A stretch of 64,000 nucleotides of DNA from Halalkalicoccus paucihalophilus (GCF_001593955.1 NZ_LTAZ01000012.1:124001-188000), one strand, 5' to 3'; counted from the first letter of the stretch, positions 54,071 to 62,833 are shown. Notes: a model not told the origin generated them from the letters alone. Program-made: numbers and translations.

Positions 54071-55450
54071 TCATCTTTCGACGATTTTAATCAGGCGCTG
54101 GCGGGTACCCGCATCAATCGGAATGTTTGAGCAACGATCGTCTAACCCAATCGATTGAAGAAGGAGCCCTGCCTCATCCAACAACGATACCTCGAGATAC
54201 GTCCCTTCTCTGTAGCCGTCACTAGTTCTCTTCATGTCGATGATTTTTAGTGTCTCGTATTCACGAAGTTGGTCCGTAATTCGCTTTTGACCGAGTACAT
54301 TGACGTTGATCGCTTCTGCAAATTCCCGGTAGACACGGTACATCTCAGTTGCCTTGAAATGGGAATGGCCAGTGAATTCATCCATTGCGGCAAGGGCAGC
54401 AATCGCAATCTTCGCCTGTGTCGGGCAGCCACGAATCAAATCCTGAATCCGGGTGACTTCAGCATCGTCATTCGCAGCACGAACATGCTCTTCATAGACT
54501 TGGTCAGCATCACTATCACGAGCGACTTCCCCAGCGAGTCGAAAGAGATCGATCGCACGGCGTGCATCACCATGCTCCTGGGCGGAAAACGCCGAGCACA
54601 GGGGAATGACGTCATCAGTGAGAACACCCTCGTTGTAAGCATCACGGCGACGTTCAAGGATATCGCCGAGCTGGTTTGCATCGTATGCCGGGAAAACAAT
54701 TTCGTCCGGCGCAAATGAGCTCTCGACACGGGTATCGAGACGGTCGCCATATTTGAGATCATTGCTGATACCAATGACTGTAATGCTGGCGTCGACATCG
54801 TTCTCCTCACCCGCTCGAGAGAGCTGCATGAGGAGTTTACTGTCATCTGCCTCCTCTGGTGGAACGTTTTGAGCGTCATTAGGTGGAGCAAGACGGTCGA
54901 TCTCGTCGAGAACGACGATCACAGCATCATAGAGCTCGTCGATGACCGTCCAGAGTCGATCGTAGTAGGCGCCTGTCGCGATTCCCGAATGCGGAATCGT
55001 AACCCCCGTCTCCTGTGGATCATTCAGGCTTTTCGCGAGGTGTATAACCGTTTGAACCTCTGAGCGGCGCTGAGCACAGTCAATAATTGCCCGTCCGATA
55101 CGACTGTCATTGTTGGCTCCGCGCTGCTCAACTTCACGGCTGACATATCGAGTAACGAGCGTTTTTCCGGATCCGGATTTCCCTAGGAGAAGAGTTCCTT
55201 TTCCCGAGCCACCAGTAATCGTTGGTTTGAGTCGCCGTGCAACGGTCTCAATCTGATCATTGCGGCCGACGATCTTGTCGTGGTTCGGAATATGATCAAT
55301 TCGGAGGAGATCCTCGTTAGCGAAGATCGGATCTTCTTCATCAAGAACAGAGAGAGGGTCATCACGAGATACAGACCGAGAGTGGGCAACAGCCCCCTTA
55401 CTGGCTGCGTACTCCCCAAGTGTTTGAACCACTTCCGTACTCGAAGCCAT
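54071..55450 (-). CDS. orc1: Orc1/Cdc6-family replication initiator
   Basis: 459 residues. AAA+ core: Walker A LLGKSGSGKT near 88-97, Walker B VIVVLDEIDRLAPP near 178-191, sensor 1 TVIGISNDLKYGDRL, and the sensor 2 region HGDARRAIDLFRLAGEVA. A winged helix follows (YREFAEAINVNVLGQKRITD). Initiators of this type bind origin recognition boxes and load the MCM helicase. Four such boxes begin immediately upstream of its ATG and two inverted ones follow, marking it as the initiator of the adjacent origin. Confidence 0.92.
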   Translation of the reverse strand: MASSTEVVQTLGEYAASKGAVAHSRSVSRDDPLSVLDEEDPIFANEDLLRIDHIPNHDKIVGRNDQIETVARRLKPTITGGSGKGTLLLGKSGSGKTLVTRYVSREVEQRGANNDSRIGRAIIDCAQRRSEVQTVIHLAKSLNDPQETGVTIPHSGIATGAYYDRLWTVIDELYDAVIVVLDEIDRLAPPNDAQNVPPEEADDSKLLMQLSRAGEENDVDASITVIGISNDLKYGDRLDTRVESSFAPDEIVFPAYDANQLGDILERRRDAYNEGVLTDDVIPLCSAFSAQEHGDARRAIDLFRLAGEVARDSDADQVYEEHVRAANDDAEVTRIQDLIRGCPTQAKIAIAALAAMDEFTGHSHFKATEMYRVYREFAEAINVNVLGQKRITDQLREYETLKIIDMKRTSDGYREGTYLEVSLLDEAGLLLQSIGLDDRCSNIPIDAGTRQRLIKIVER

Positions 55451-56203
55451 ACACCGGATTTCAAATGAAATCGACTTAGTTCTTTCCCCACTATTTATAC
55501 TCCTCTACCAAAGGTCGAGAAACGGCACTAGAGACCTACAACGAATACTCACTGCTACTATAGCGAAATCAGAACTGTCGGTAGTAGCTACCCGCACTAA
55601 CACCGGATTTCAAATGATCTGACGAGCAGCCAGCTCCGTAGCGATTTCCCCCCACACCGAATTTCAAATGAAATGACGCTGTATGATCACAGTCATCTCG
55701 AATAGATAGACACCCACACCGGATTTCAAATGAATTCCTACGAAGATAGGCGTACTACAAAGTGCCCAAGACTAGTCCGGACGTGTGTGAGATGGTCCAA
55801 ATCATGAGGAAGAGCGGTCGTACAGCCAATATCATTTGAAATTCGGTGTTCCGAGAGATCTACTGTGGCAACTCCGAGAAGATAATAAAACGACCTTACA
55901 AACCACCATCAAAGGCAGCATCGCTTATAATAGCAAGAGAATCGCGGAAGTACACTTCAGCGAAACTGTCTCTAATAGCTCAAAGGGAAGGATTCGTACT
56001 ACTACTACTACTACTAGCTTACCGGTATAGTAATATATATAATAGAAATCAAGGAGAAGCGGTTTCCATCCGAAGTCAAGCCTCAACAAAACACGGAGTA
56101 TGACCCTTCTATCCTTAGGGAAGCAGTTCTATCCCATTCTTATTGCGAAGATGCCTCAAGACCGTCGCCTTCACTTGGAACGGAATTCATTTGAAATCCG
56201 GGG
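55451..56203. other. replication origin with six origin-recognition-box-like repeats
   Basis: CACCGGATTTCAAATGA-type boxes occur at 55451-55471, 55600-55619, 55654-55674 and 55717-55736 on one strand, and inverted at 55831-55849 and 56184-56203. Between the inverted boxes is an AT-rich stretch with a (TAC/ACT)n run near 55997-56016 and TATAGTAATATATATAATAG (56026-56045), a good unwinding element. The arrangement of inverted boxes around AT-rich DNA beside orc1 is the standard haloarchaeal origin. Confidence 0.85.
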
Positions 56204-56252
56204 TGGGGGTGTTGGCGCTATAATAGTGCTTATCATCTTACCACTCTCGCCA

Positions 56253-56296
56253 CCTTGTACAATAGCTTCGTCCCATTCCTATATTGTTGCACAAGG
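56253..56296. repeat. hairpin repeat, copy R7 (imperfect)
   Basis: Arms CCTTGTACAATA and TATTGTTGCACAAGG: one arm has diverged (GTACAA for GTGCAA). It lies between the origin and the parAB operon, 106 nt beyond the ParB-position stop. Confidence 0.65.
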
Positions 56297-56402
56297 TGGT
56301 GGTTAACTTCGCTCTCTTGGAAGCAGAAATCCCCTTTTCTGGACGTCTACGAATACATCTATAGAAGGCCCTGACTTTCTTACCAGCCAAAAGGGTGACC
56401 TG

Positions 56403-56885
56403 CTAGGCCTCGAGATCATATCCCCATTCTCTGAGGACTTCAGCGATAAGATCTGGATTCCGCTGTGCAACGATCATTGCTGCTTCCCTATAATCGGATT
56501 TGTAGACGGTTCCGCCCAGCATTTCCTCCAGAGTATCTTTGAGCTCATCTTCAGCGTTGATGACGTCTTCTCGAAGGAAGAACGGTACCTGTTCACGCCC
56601 TTCGTTTACCTTCTCTCGGCGTAGTTTGTAGGGAATCGAACTCATTGATGGGCGTTGTCTCCCTCGTTCCGAGTTAGAATCCGAACCTGATGCTGTGTCG
56701 GCTGTGGTACTATCTTCTGGTCCCGTAGTCGGTTCTTGATCGTGGCTCCCAGTATCTAACGTTGCTGTACTCGTACTGGTTGACTGCTGTTCGGTCGGTT
56801 GCTTATCGTCGTTTTCTGTCTCGGGGTTGTCTTCCGCTTCGGTTTCGTCAAGCCCCGCGTCACGTGATCCGGATTTAAGTCCCAT
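56403..56885 (-). CDS. partition accessory protein in the ParB position
   Basis: 160 residues: a long disordered, Thr/Ser/Asp-rich N-terminus (1-85), then a compact helical C-terminus (IPYKLRREKVNEGREQVPFF, then LRREDV-like INAEDELKDTLEEMLGG). It shares a base with the ParA stop/start (overlap at 56885), so it is co-translated. No classical ParB motif is visible; small DNA-binding partners of this kind follow parA on many haloarchaeal plasmids. The centromere-binding role is inferred from position. Confidence 0.65.
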   Translation of the reverse strand: MGLKSGSRDAGLDETEAEDNPETENDDKQPTEQQSTSTSTATLDTGSHDQEPTTGPEDSTTADTASGSDSNSERGRQRPSMSSIPYKLRREKVNEGREQVPFFLREDVINAEDELKDTLEEMLGGTVYKSDYREAAMIVAQRNPDLIAEVLREWGYDLEA

Positions 56886-57742
56886 TACGCGGTCACCTCC
56901 GGTATTTTGAGTCCTGCTTCCCGCTCTAGGTGGCGAGCAAGCTCGTCGAACTGCTCGAGTGTATCGATCTCATACTCTCGCTTTCGATTCCGGTGGTCCT
57001 CAACGTAGGTATATGGACTACACTGCTGTTTCCAACAGCCCTCCATCAACGACCCCCGTTCGCCGATGATAACTGGTACTGAGAAGCCACTCTCGCGAAG
57101 CTCACCGAGAATTTCTCGCTGGTCACGTGTATCTTTGTAGCCGATCGGAACAACAGCGAGAACACCGACATCAACTCCAATGCTCTCCTCAAGTCCATCG
57201 ACAAGATCGTCAAGCCCTTCGATCGATTCTTGTCCTTTTGCTGTAGCCTCAAACGGAATCACGACGTTGCGAACGGCAACTAACGCATTATAGAGGATCG
57301 GGCCCGCTTTCCCAGCCGAATCAACAATGATGACGTCATAGTGATCACGGACATTTGCCTCCTGAAGCACACGATGGAGTTGGTGGTACATACTATAGGA
57401 TTCACCCAAATTCTCGGCCTGGTTTTTTTCATTCAAGAGGAATTCATGGATATCCTCTAGCATATTGTGGGATGGGATCAGATCGACGCCGTCTTCGACT
57501 TCATGAGTGAGATCATGGAAATCACCCTTTGGCCGGCCAACCAAATGACGAACTAAATTATCGATTTGAGGATCTCCGCGGTTATACTCGGGCCCAAAAA
57601 AGTACGTCAGACTACCATTCTGTGTATCCATATCGATTGCCAGCACGTTATGTCCTGCTTGAGCATGACTGACGGCAAGTGTTGCTGCAGTCGTCGTTTT
57701 ACCCACTCCACCTGCTTCTGAAACCGGGGTATAGGTCAGCAT
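56885..57742 (-). CDS. parA: ParA-family partition ATPase
   Basis: 285 residues. Walker A SEAGGVGKTTTAATLAVSHA at the N-terminus, ID-MDTQNGSLT for the Walker A' motif, and DVIIVDSAGKAGPILYNALV for Walker B. The deviant-Walker signature lysine (KGGVGKT in ParA/MinD) is replaced by Ala here (AGGVGKT). It sits upstream of the ParB-position gene and downstream of a repeat-rich AT region that may be its operator or centromere. Adjacent orc1 and origin make a replicon core. Confidence 0.87.
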   Translation of the reverse strand: MLTYTPVSEAGGVGKTTTAATLAVSHAQAGHNVLAIDMDTQNGSLTYFFGPEYNRGDPQIDNLVRHLVGRPKGDFHDLTHEVEDGVDLIPSHNMLEDIHEFLLNEKNQAENLGESYSMYHQLHRVLQEANVRDHYDVIIVDSAGKAGPILYNALVAVRNVVIPFEATAKGQESIEGLDDLVDGLEESIGVDVGVLAVVPIGYKDTRDQREILGELRESGFSVPVIIGERGSLMEGCWKQQCSPYTYVEDHRNRKREYEIDTLEQFDELARHLEREAGLKIPEVTA

Positions 57743-57785
57743 ATTCCGAATAGTAATAGGCCATGACTATAAATTTGAGTCAGAC

Positions 57786-57959
57786 GCTATAGTTATGGGG
57801 TATAGCTATACGATATATTTTTAGAGTATAGCTGTACTACAAAACTATACTATACAGCTATATTCTACAGTTCTACTATCGGCTTTCTATTTCAGCTTTA
57901 TCTCACAACTATAGCCTATACCTATACTCTCTAACTATATCTATTAGTTATAGTATAGT
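57786..57959. repeat. TATAG/CTATA iteron cluster, candidate centromere or operator
   Basis: About a dozen TATAG or CTATA units, many as dyads (TATAGCTATA, CTATACTATACAG, ATAGTTATAG), occur in 174 bp directly upstream of parA. Density is far above the rest of the window. Such clusters serve as parS sites or autoregulatory operators in plasmid partition systems. Confidence 0.55.
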
Positions 57960-58008
57960 CGTACTCAGCCGCCGGGACTCTTCTGAACCGATCTCGCTTA
58001 CTCTTCCT

Positions 58009-58100
58009 ATGAATGGACATACTCAAACGATTACACCAGCGCTTATCGCTGCGGTCGCTCGGCGTGAATCGGATGAGGATGTCGATGTCTATTCGAGCAT
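58009..58100 (+). pseudogene. 5' part of a small gene split by the IS element
   Basis: MNGHTQTITPALIAAVARRE, then SDEDVDVYSSI, runs into the IS left end. The 3' part resumes at 60001. Joining the two at the CACGG shared by both ends restores an open frame of about 83 codons. Confidence 0.5.
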
Positions 58101-58282
58101 CACGGTTTAGCTGAATTGAGGCGCTAAGCCCCCTTCCTCAGCGAGCGCCGACCGAAGGGAAGGCGCTAGCAGGGAGGGGATACAGCGACGCACGGTTTTC
58201 ATACACTCTACGGTTACAGGCCCACAGACCCACGCAGTCGTAACGTTTTTTCAGTAGGGTAGCATAGTAATGACCGAACCCA

Positions 58283-58687
58283 ATGGAATACGACCTCGAC
58301 TCGGGAGCGCACTCGACGTTTTCCCTGCACTACCACCTGATACTCACCACAAAGTATCGGCGCGGAGTGCTAACCGAGGAGCGAACCCAATTCATTCGCG
58401 AGGTCATCAGCGGGTTCACTGACAACTACGGTGTCGAACTGACGAACCTCGACGGAAAGGACGACCACGTTCACATCCTGTTCCGAGCAAAACCAACCAC
58501 AGACCTCGTGAAGTTCATCAACACAGTCAAGGGCGCAACCGCCCGCCGTATCCGCAACGAGTACGCGGACGTACTGAAGACCGACCTGTGGGGCGACTCG
58601 TTCTGGAACGACTCGTACTGCCTCATCTCGACGGGGCAGGTGTCGCTGGATGTGCTGCACCAGTACGTCGAGAACCAACGCGAGTAG
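58283..58687 (+). CDS. tnpA: IS200-type TnpA (Y1 HUH transposase)
   Basis: 134 residues, normal length. HUH motif DDHVHILF near 60, conserved N-terminal HSTFSLHYHLILTTKYRRGV, and a C-terminal catalytic Tyr in LHQYVENQ. This protein cuts and joins single-stranded IS ends at hairpins, without target duplication. It is followed after 1 bp by tnpB. Confidence 0.95.
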   Translation: MEYDLDSGAHSTFSLHYHLILTTKYRRGVLTEERTQFIREVISGFTDNYGVELTNLDGKDDHVHILFRAKPTTDLVKFINTVKGATARRIRNEYADVLKTDLWGDSFWNDSYCLISTGQVSLDVLHQYVENQRE

Positions 58688-58688
58688 A

Positions 58689-59987
58689 ATGTACTACGCC
58701 TACAAGTACCGTCTCAAGCCGTCCGACGCCCACCATGAGGAGTTGGACCGCCACCGAGACATTTGTAGGCAACTCTACAACCACACGCTTTACCGCCTCA
58801 ACGAGTACCAAGACGAACACGGCGAACTGCCGTCCATGACCTCCCTGCGGTCGGAACTACCCGACCTCAAGACGTGGTGGGACGGCCTCTCCGACGTGTA
58901 TTCGAAGGTTCTCCAAACAGTCGTGGAACGCCTGTTCGACAATCTCAAAGGACTCTCCAAACTCAAGAAGAATGGCTACGGCGTCGGGATGCTCAAGTGG
59001 AAGCCACCACGAGAGTTCCGCAGTTTCACGTACAGTCAGTCTGGCTTCAAGCTTGACAAGAAGGGCGGTCAGACTGTGCTGTCGCTCTCGAAACTTGCGG
59101 ACGTTCCGATTCGGCTCCACCGTGACATCCCTGACGACGCAAAGCTCAAGCAAGTCACGCTCAAGAAGGAACCGACGGGCGAGTGGTTCGCCACCTTCGG
59201 CGTTCAAATGGACCGAGAACCGCCTGAGCCGCCTGAGAATCCCGAGAAGTGTGTCGGTATCGACGTGGGGATTCTCAAGTACGCCCACGACACCGACGGC
59301 ACGGCGGTCAGGTCGCTTGACCTCTCGAACGAACGTGAACGCTTGGAGCGCGAGCAACGGAAGCTCTCGCGGAAGCAACACGGGTCGAACAACTACGAGA
59401 AGCAACGTCGGCGAGTTGCGGAGTGTTATGCCGACCTCCGTCGGAAGCGCCGCGACTTCTTGCACAAACTCTCGGCGTACTACGCACGGGAGTACGACCT
59501 CGTGGCGGTCGAAGACTTGAACGTGAAGGGGATGCTGGAATCGCCGTCGAACAGTCGCAATACGGCGTCTGCGGCGTGGCGAACGTTCCTCTCGGTGCTC
59601 GAATACAAGTGCAAGCGAGAGGGGACGCACTGCGTGGCGGTCAACCCGAGAGGGACGACCAAAGAGTGCGCGTCCTGCGGCGTCTCAACGGAGAAATCGT
59701 TGTGGGTCCGTGAACACTCCTGTCCTGCCTGCGGGTTCGAGGCGGACAGGGACGCGAACGCGGCGTGGAACATTCTTTCTCGCGGCCTCGAAGATATAGG
59801 AGTGGGATACTCCGAATCAACGTCACCAGAACGCGAAGCGCTCTGGTTGGCGAACGAATCGCTTAGCGATTCGTCAACGCCTGTGGAGACTGCGCTCCCT
59901 GTGGATACACCTGTATCTGCAAAGCGCGTCGTGGAAGCAGGAAGCCCTACCCTCAAGGAGCGAACGGCTGATGCCGTGAGCGAGTAG
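58689..59987 (+). CDS. tnpB: TnpB RNA-guided nuclease
   Basis: 432 residues from ATG 58689, 1 bp after the tnpA stop. RuvC: GIDVGILKYAHD (Asp), VAVEDLNVKGM (Glu), DRDANAAWNIL (Asp). Zinc finger CASCG...CPACG intact. The N-terminal WED/REC-like half begins YAYKYRLKPSDAHHEELDRH. The C-terminal 60 residues are variable. Its 3' end and downstream right end should encode the guide RNA. It is of a different lineage from the 38-kb tnpB. Confidence 0.93.
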   Translation: MYYAYKYRLKPSDAHHEELDRHRDICRQLYNHTLYRLNEYQDEHGELPSMTSLRSELPDLKTWWDGLSDVYSKVLQTVVERLFDNLKGLSKLKKNGYGVGMLKWKPPREFRSFTYSQSGFKLDKKGGQTVLSLSKLADVPIRLHRDIPDDAKLKQVTLKKEPTGEWFATFGVQMDREPPEPPENPEKCVGIDVGILKYAHDTDGTAVRSLDLSNERERLEREQRKLSRKQHGSNNYEKQRRRVAECYADLRRKRRDFLHKLSAYYAREYDLVAVEDLNVKGMLESPSNSRNTASAAWRTFLSVLEYKCKREGTHCVAVNPRGTTKECASCGVSTEKSLWVREHSCPACGFEADRDANAAWNILSRGLEDIGVGYSESTSPEREALWLANESLSDSSTPVETALPVDTPVSAKRVVEAGSPTLKERTADAVSE

Positions 59988-60000
59988 GGTAGTTCACACG

Positions 60001-60155
60001 GCCTTGCTACCTCACTCGAATACGCAGATGAGTACGTCAAGAGGACAGTCAACCATCGAATCGCTGCCAGGCAACTCAACCTTTCGCCGCTTGAGGCTGA
60101 AATCATTCTACAGGCACTTGAGCTGGTCATTGCAGAGTACGCTCTTGAGGAGTAA
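60001..60155 (+). pseudogene. 3' part of the split small gene
   Basis: HGLATSLEYADEYVKRTVNH, then RIAARQLNLSPLEAEIILQA and LELVIAEYALEE-stop at 60153-60155. Helical, acidic C-terminus. Together with 58009-58100 it makes one gene beside parA that the transposon has split. Confidence 0.5.
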
Positions 60156-60345
60156 GCTACCACTCCCTGAAGGACGTGGCATTCCGCGTGGACTCCCGTT
60201 CTAACCTGCTAGAGGGATAGGCGACTACTCACCATTCACGTTCATCATCCTACTGTTCAAGCGCACGCCTACGGGTGCGCCTCTACAACCAGACTTTTGC
60301 TGGTCGCGGAGATACTTCAGGCCGATATTCTTCGCGGCGTTGTAA
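60156..60345 (-). pseudogene. tnpB C-terminal remnant with solo right end
   Basis: The minus strand reads [20 protein letters not shown], then [18 protein letters not shown]-stop, parallel to the end of the 38-kb TnpB ([11 protein letters not shown]..., APVDVRVNGG...). It ends with CCACGTCCTTCAGGGAGTGG at 60160-60180. 60346-60537 is the trkH promoter region, with a TATA-like ACTATAAAGA near 60465. Confidence 0.6.
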
Positions 60346-60537
60346 TTTCTATAGTAGATACTGAACGTTTCTTAGAATACGTTTTGTTCATGCTACGCAA
60401 AAATGAAGAAAGCACTTTACAGGCATGCTTGTCCTCGCCGTATCGACATCGCTTTCCAAAGTCACTATAAAGACTCATAGAACGATGATAAACACCTCTC
60501 CACGACACGAGTGGTCCATGCTCAACCTAGATGACCG

Positions 60538-62070
60538 ATGAAAACACACGTCGATTATCGTGCCAGTTCCAGCCTCGTCGGCACCGTCCTCAAGTACATC
60601 GCCCTCGCGTTGCTGTTCCCCATCGCCGTCGCGATCTTCTATCGCGAGAGCGTTCTGCCGTTCGTCACGACGATCCTCGTGGCGATCGCCGTCGGCACCG
60701 CGCTCGAACGCCTCGACTCTGAACCCGATCTGGGCCATCGTGAAGGATTCCTGTTCATCGGTCTCGTCTGGCTTGCGGTGCCGCTCCTTGGGACCCTTCC
60801 CTACCTCATCGCCGGCGAGGGGACGGTCGCCCACCCGGTGAACGCGCTGTTCGAGTCGATGAGCGGCTTTACGACGACCGGGGCGACCGTCCTGGGCGAT
60901 ATCTCCTTCGAGACGCATTCCCGATCGATGTTGATGTGGCGCCAGCTCACTCAGTGGCTCGGCGGGATGGGGATCGTCGTGCTCATGGTCGCCATCCTGC
61001 CCCAACTCTCGGTGGGTGGAGCACAGCTCGTCAAAAACGAGGCACCGGGCTTCGGAATCGACAAACTCACGCCGCATATCAATCAGACGGCACGCGCGCT
61101 CTGGGGAGTCTATATCGCCTTTACCGCCCTCGCTTGCCTCCTCTACTACGGGCTTCATCTCACGGGAATGGCCCCACAGATGGACTTCTATAACGCGATC
61201 GCTCACGCGCTCACCACGATGCCGACCGGCGGTTTTTCGCCAGAAGCGAGGAGCATCGAGGCGTTCTCGCCGGCCGTCCAATGGATGGTCATGCCCTTCA
61301 TGATTATCGCCGGTACTAATTTCGCCCTCCTCTGGCACGCCCTTCATGGCCGGCCCAACAGGCTGGTCGAGAACGCCGAATTCCGGACCTATCTCGCCGC
61401 AATGGGTGTCCTCGGCGCGCTCGTCGCGACCCTCCTGTTCGTCGGGGTTGGGCTCGCAGAGATCCCCGTCGAGATCCCTCCCCTTTCGGGTAACGTCGAA
61501 CACTCGGCACGACAGGCGCTGTTCCAGATACTCTCTATCGTCACTACCACGGGTTATGCCAGCATGGACTTCAACACGTGGAGCCCGGTCACACAGTCGA
61601 TCCTCCTGTTCGCCATGTTTCTCGGGGGGTCGGCAGGATCGGCTGCCGGTTCAATTAAGATCATCCGGTGGTACGTGATCGGCCGCTCGGCCGGTCGGGA
61701 GCTGTTTACGACCGTCCATCCTGAGGCGATACGACCGATTCGATTCGGTGATAAGTCGCTTGACGAAAATACGATTCGTGGCATCTACGTGCTCGCGCTT
61801 TCGTTCTTCGCGGCCTTCGCCCTATCGACACTCGTGATATTCCTCGATGCAATTCGAACCGGAATTCCGCTCTCGAGCCTCGAGGCGATGAGCGTTGCGA
61901 TGGCCACGCTCGGGAACATCGGACCGGGATTCGGGGTTGTCGGTCCGATGGACAGCTATCTCCCGTTTTCTGCAGCGGCGAAGGTCTATATGGTGTTTCT
62001 CATGTGGATCGGCCGACTGGAGATCCTCTCGGTGCTAGTATTGCTGACGCCGTCGTACTGGCGGAGCTGA
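60538..62070 (+). CDS. trkH: TrkH potassium transporter subunit
   Basis: 510 residues, four pore repeats. Filter-like segments are GFTTTGATVL, TMPTGGFSP, TTTGYASMDF and TLGNIGPGFG, each with the conserved glycine. About eight to ten further membrane segments are visible. TrkH imports K+ with regulation by TrkA-type cytoplasmic subunits. Here a Lrp/RCK_C regulator gene and UspA lie just downstream on the other strand. Ordinary length; no missing residues noted. Confidence 0.93.
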   Translation: MKTHVDYRASSSLVGTVLKYIALALLFPIAVAIFYRESVLPFVTTILVAIAVGTALERLDSEPDLGHREGFLFIGLVWLAVPLLGTLPYLIAGEGTVAHPVNALFESMSGFTTTGATVLGDISFETHSRSMLMWRQLTQWLGGMGIVVLMVAILPQLSVGGAQLVKNEAPGFGIDKLTPHINQTARALWGVYIAFTALACLLYYGLHLTGMAPQMDFYNAIAHALTTMPTGGFSPEARSIEAFSPAVQWMVMPFMIIAGTNFALLWHALHGRPNRLVENAEFRTYLAAMGVLGALVATLLFVGVGLAEIPVEIPPLSGNVEHSARQALFQILSIVTTTGYASMDFNTWSPVTQSILLFAMFLGGSAGSAAGSIKIIRWYVIGRSAGRELFTTVHPEAIRPIRFGDKSLDENTIRGIYVLALSFFAAFALSTLVIFLDAIRTGIPLSSLEAMSVAMATLGNIGPGFGVVGPMDSYLPFSAAAKVYMVFLMWIGRLEILSVLVLLTPSYWRS

Positions 62071-62164
62071 CGGCGAATCTAGTTACTGGGTCTAGTCGAT
62101 CTTCTCGTATCGTGCTGAGTCGTATCCCATTCAGGAAGGGAAATCTCTTCAGCAGTGTCGCGTT

Positions 62165-62371
62165 TCAGGTTGATTTCTTGAGGACGTGCAACGCTGCCCA
62201 GAGTACCCAGAGAACGACAACGATCCCGATGACAACGAGTTCCTGGCGAACGATCAAGTCACCCGTTATCTGGAGGACGATATACTCTACGAGGAGGTAG
62301 GCAATCAATGCCGCGAGAATATCCCACATCGATATCGGATCTCTAATGCGCGGTCGTCTCATTTTTTTCAT
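62165..62371 (-). CDS. small membrane protein of the potassium cluster
   Basis: 68 residues with two hydrophobic segments, MWDILAALIAYLLVEYIVLQI and ELVVIGIVVVLWVLWAAL, and a basic N-terminus. Start and uspA stop overlap (TAATG). Convergent with trkH. Possibly a small accessory subunit; no family recognised. Confidence 0.6.
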   Translation of the reverse strand: MKKMRRPRIRDPISMWDILAALIAYLLVEYIVLQITGDLIVRQELVVIGIVVVLWVLWAALHVLKKST

Positions 62372-62829
62372 TATTCGATTTGTGTTGCTTCTGTGGGGCG
62401 CGGAAGAACGAGTATTGGATGCTGGGTTTTGTTAATGAGCTTCCACCCGGGATCGCCCGATAGTAACGCGACCAATCGGCCCTTTGGGCGCGGGACGAAT
62501 ACGATACAGTCAACATCGCAGTCCTCTGCAGCTGCGAAAATCGTTGCGATGAGGTCGACTCCTTCCCGTAGTTCTGTTTCGACGGTGACTGTCGACCCAG
62601 CAAATTCCTCTTCGACAATCGCCAGTGTGTTTCGTCCGTGTTCTTCTAGCTGTTCAAGTGACGCTGCTGCTGGGCCTCCTTCTCGCCTCTCAACAACATA
62701 CAGTGCGACTATCTCTGCGTTGTCTTCGCTTAGATGGGGACGTACAGCAGTACACGTCCTCTTGGCATCGTCTTCGTTCGCGACTGGAAGCAGTATTCGG
62801 TCAACGGTTGGGCGGGTTGTCTGGGTCAT
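62371..62829 (-). CDS. UspA-family universal stress protein
   Basis: I place the start at ATG 62829 (152 residues: MTQTTRPTVDRILLPVANED...); the upstream frame overlaps a zinc-ribbon gene. Fold features are VDRILLPVANEDDAKRT, IVALYVVERREG, and CDVDCIVFVPRPKGRLVALL ending LINKTQHPILVLPRP. The usual GxxGxG(S/T) ATP motif is altered to PRPKGRL. It is the middle gene of a minus-strand operon with the regulator upstream and the membrane protein downstream. Confidence 0.85.
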   Translation of the reverse strand: MTQTTRPTVDRILLPVANEDDAKRTCTAVRPHLSEDNAEIVALYVVERREGGPAAASLEQLEEHGRNTLAIVEEEFAGSTVTVETELREGVDLIATIFAAAEDCDVDCIVFVPRPKGRLVALLSGDPGWKLINKTQHPILVLPRPTEATQIE

Positions 62830-62833
62830 GATA

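Larger units (their letters stand above)
58101..59997 (+). mobile_element. complete IS200/IS605-type element (tnpA plus tnpB)
   Basis: Left end GAATTGAGGCGCTAAGCCCC and related motifs (58110-58180), right end ACCCTCAAGGAGCG through GAGTAGGGTAGTTCACA (59952-59997). It carries an intact tnpA and tnpB, so it may be active and mobilise the solo ends and the tnpB-only element. Exact end points are uncertain by several bases. Confidence 0.8.

Noticed and set aside
19570-56296. Hairpin repeats as integron attC sites
   Set aside because: The AAC...GTT inner ends and variable loops recall attC, but the RYYYAAC/GTTRRRY consensus is not met, no integron integrase is in the window, and the copies do not bound single-gene cassettes.
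19570-56296. A CRISPR array from the repeated hairpins with 18-25 nt loops
   Set aside because: Copies are kilobases apart, not tandem, and no cas gene is present.
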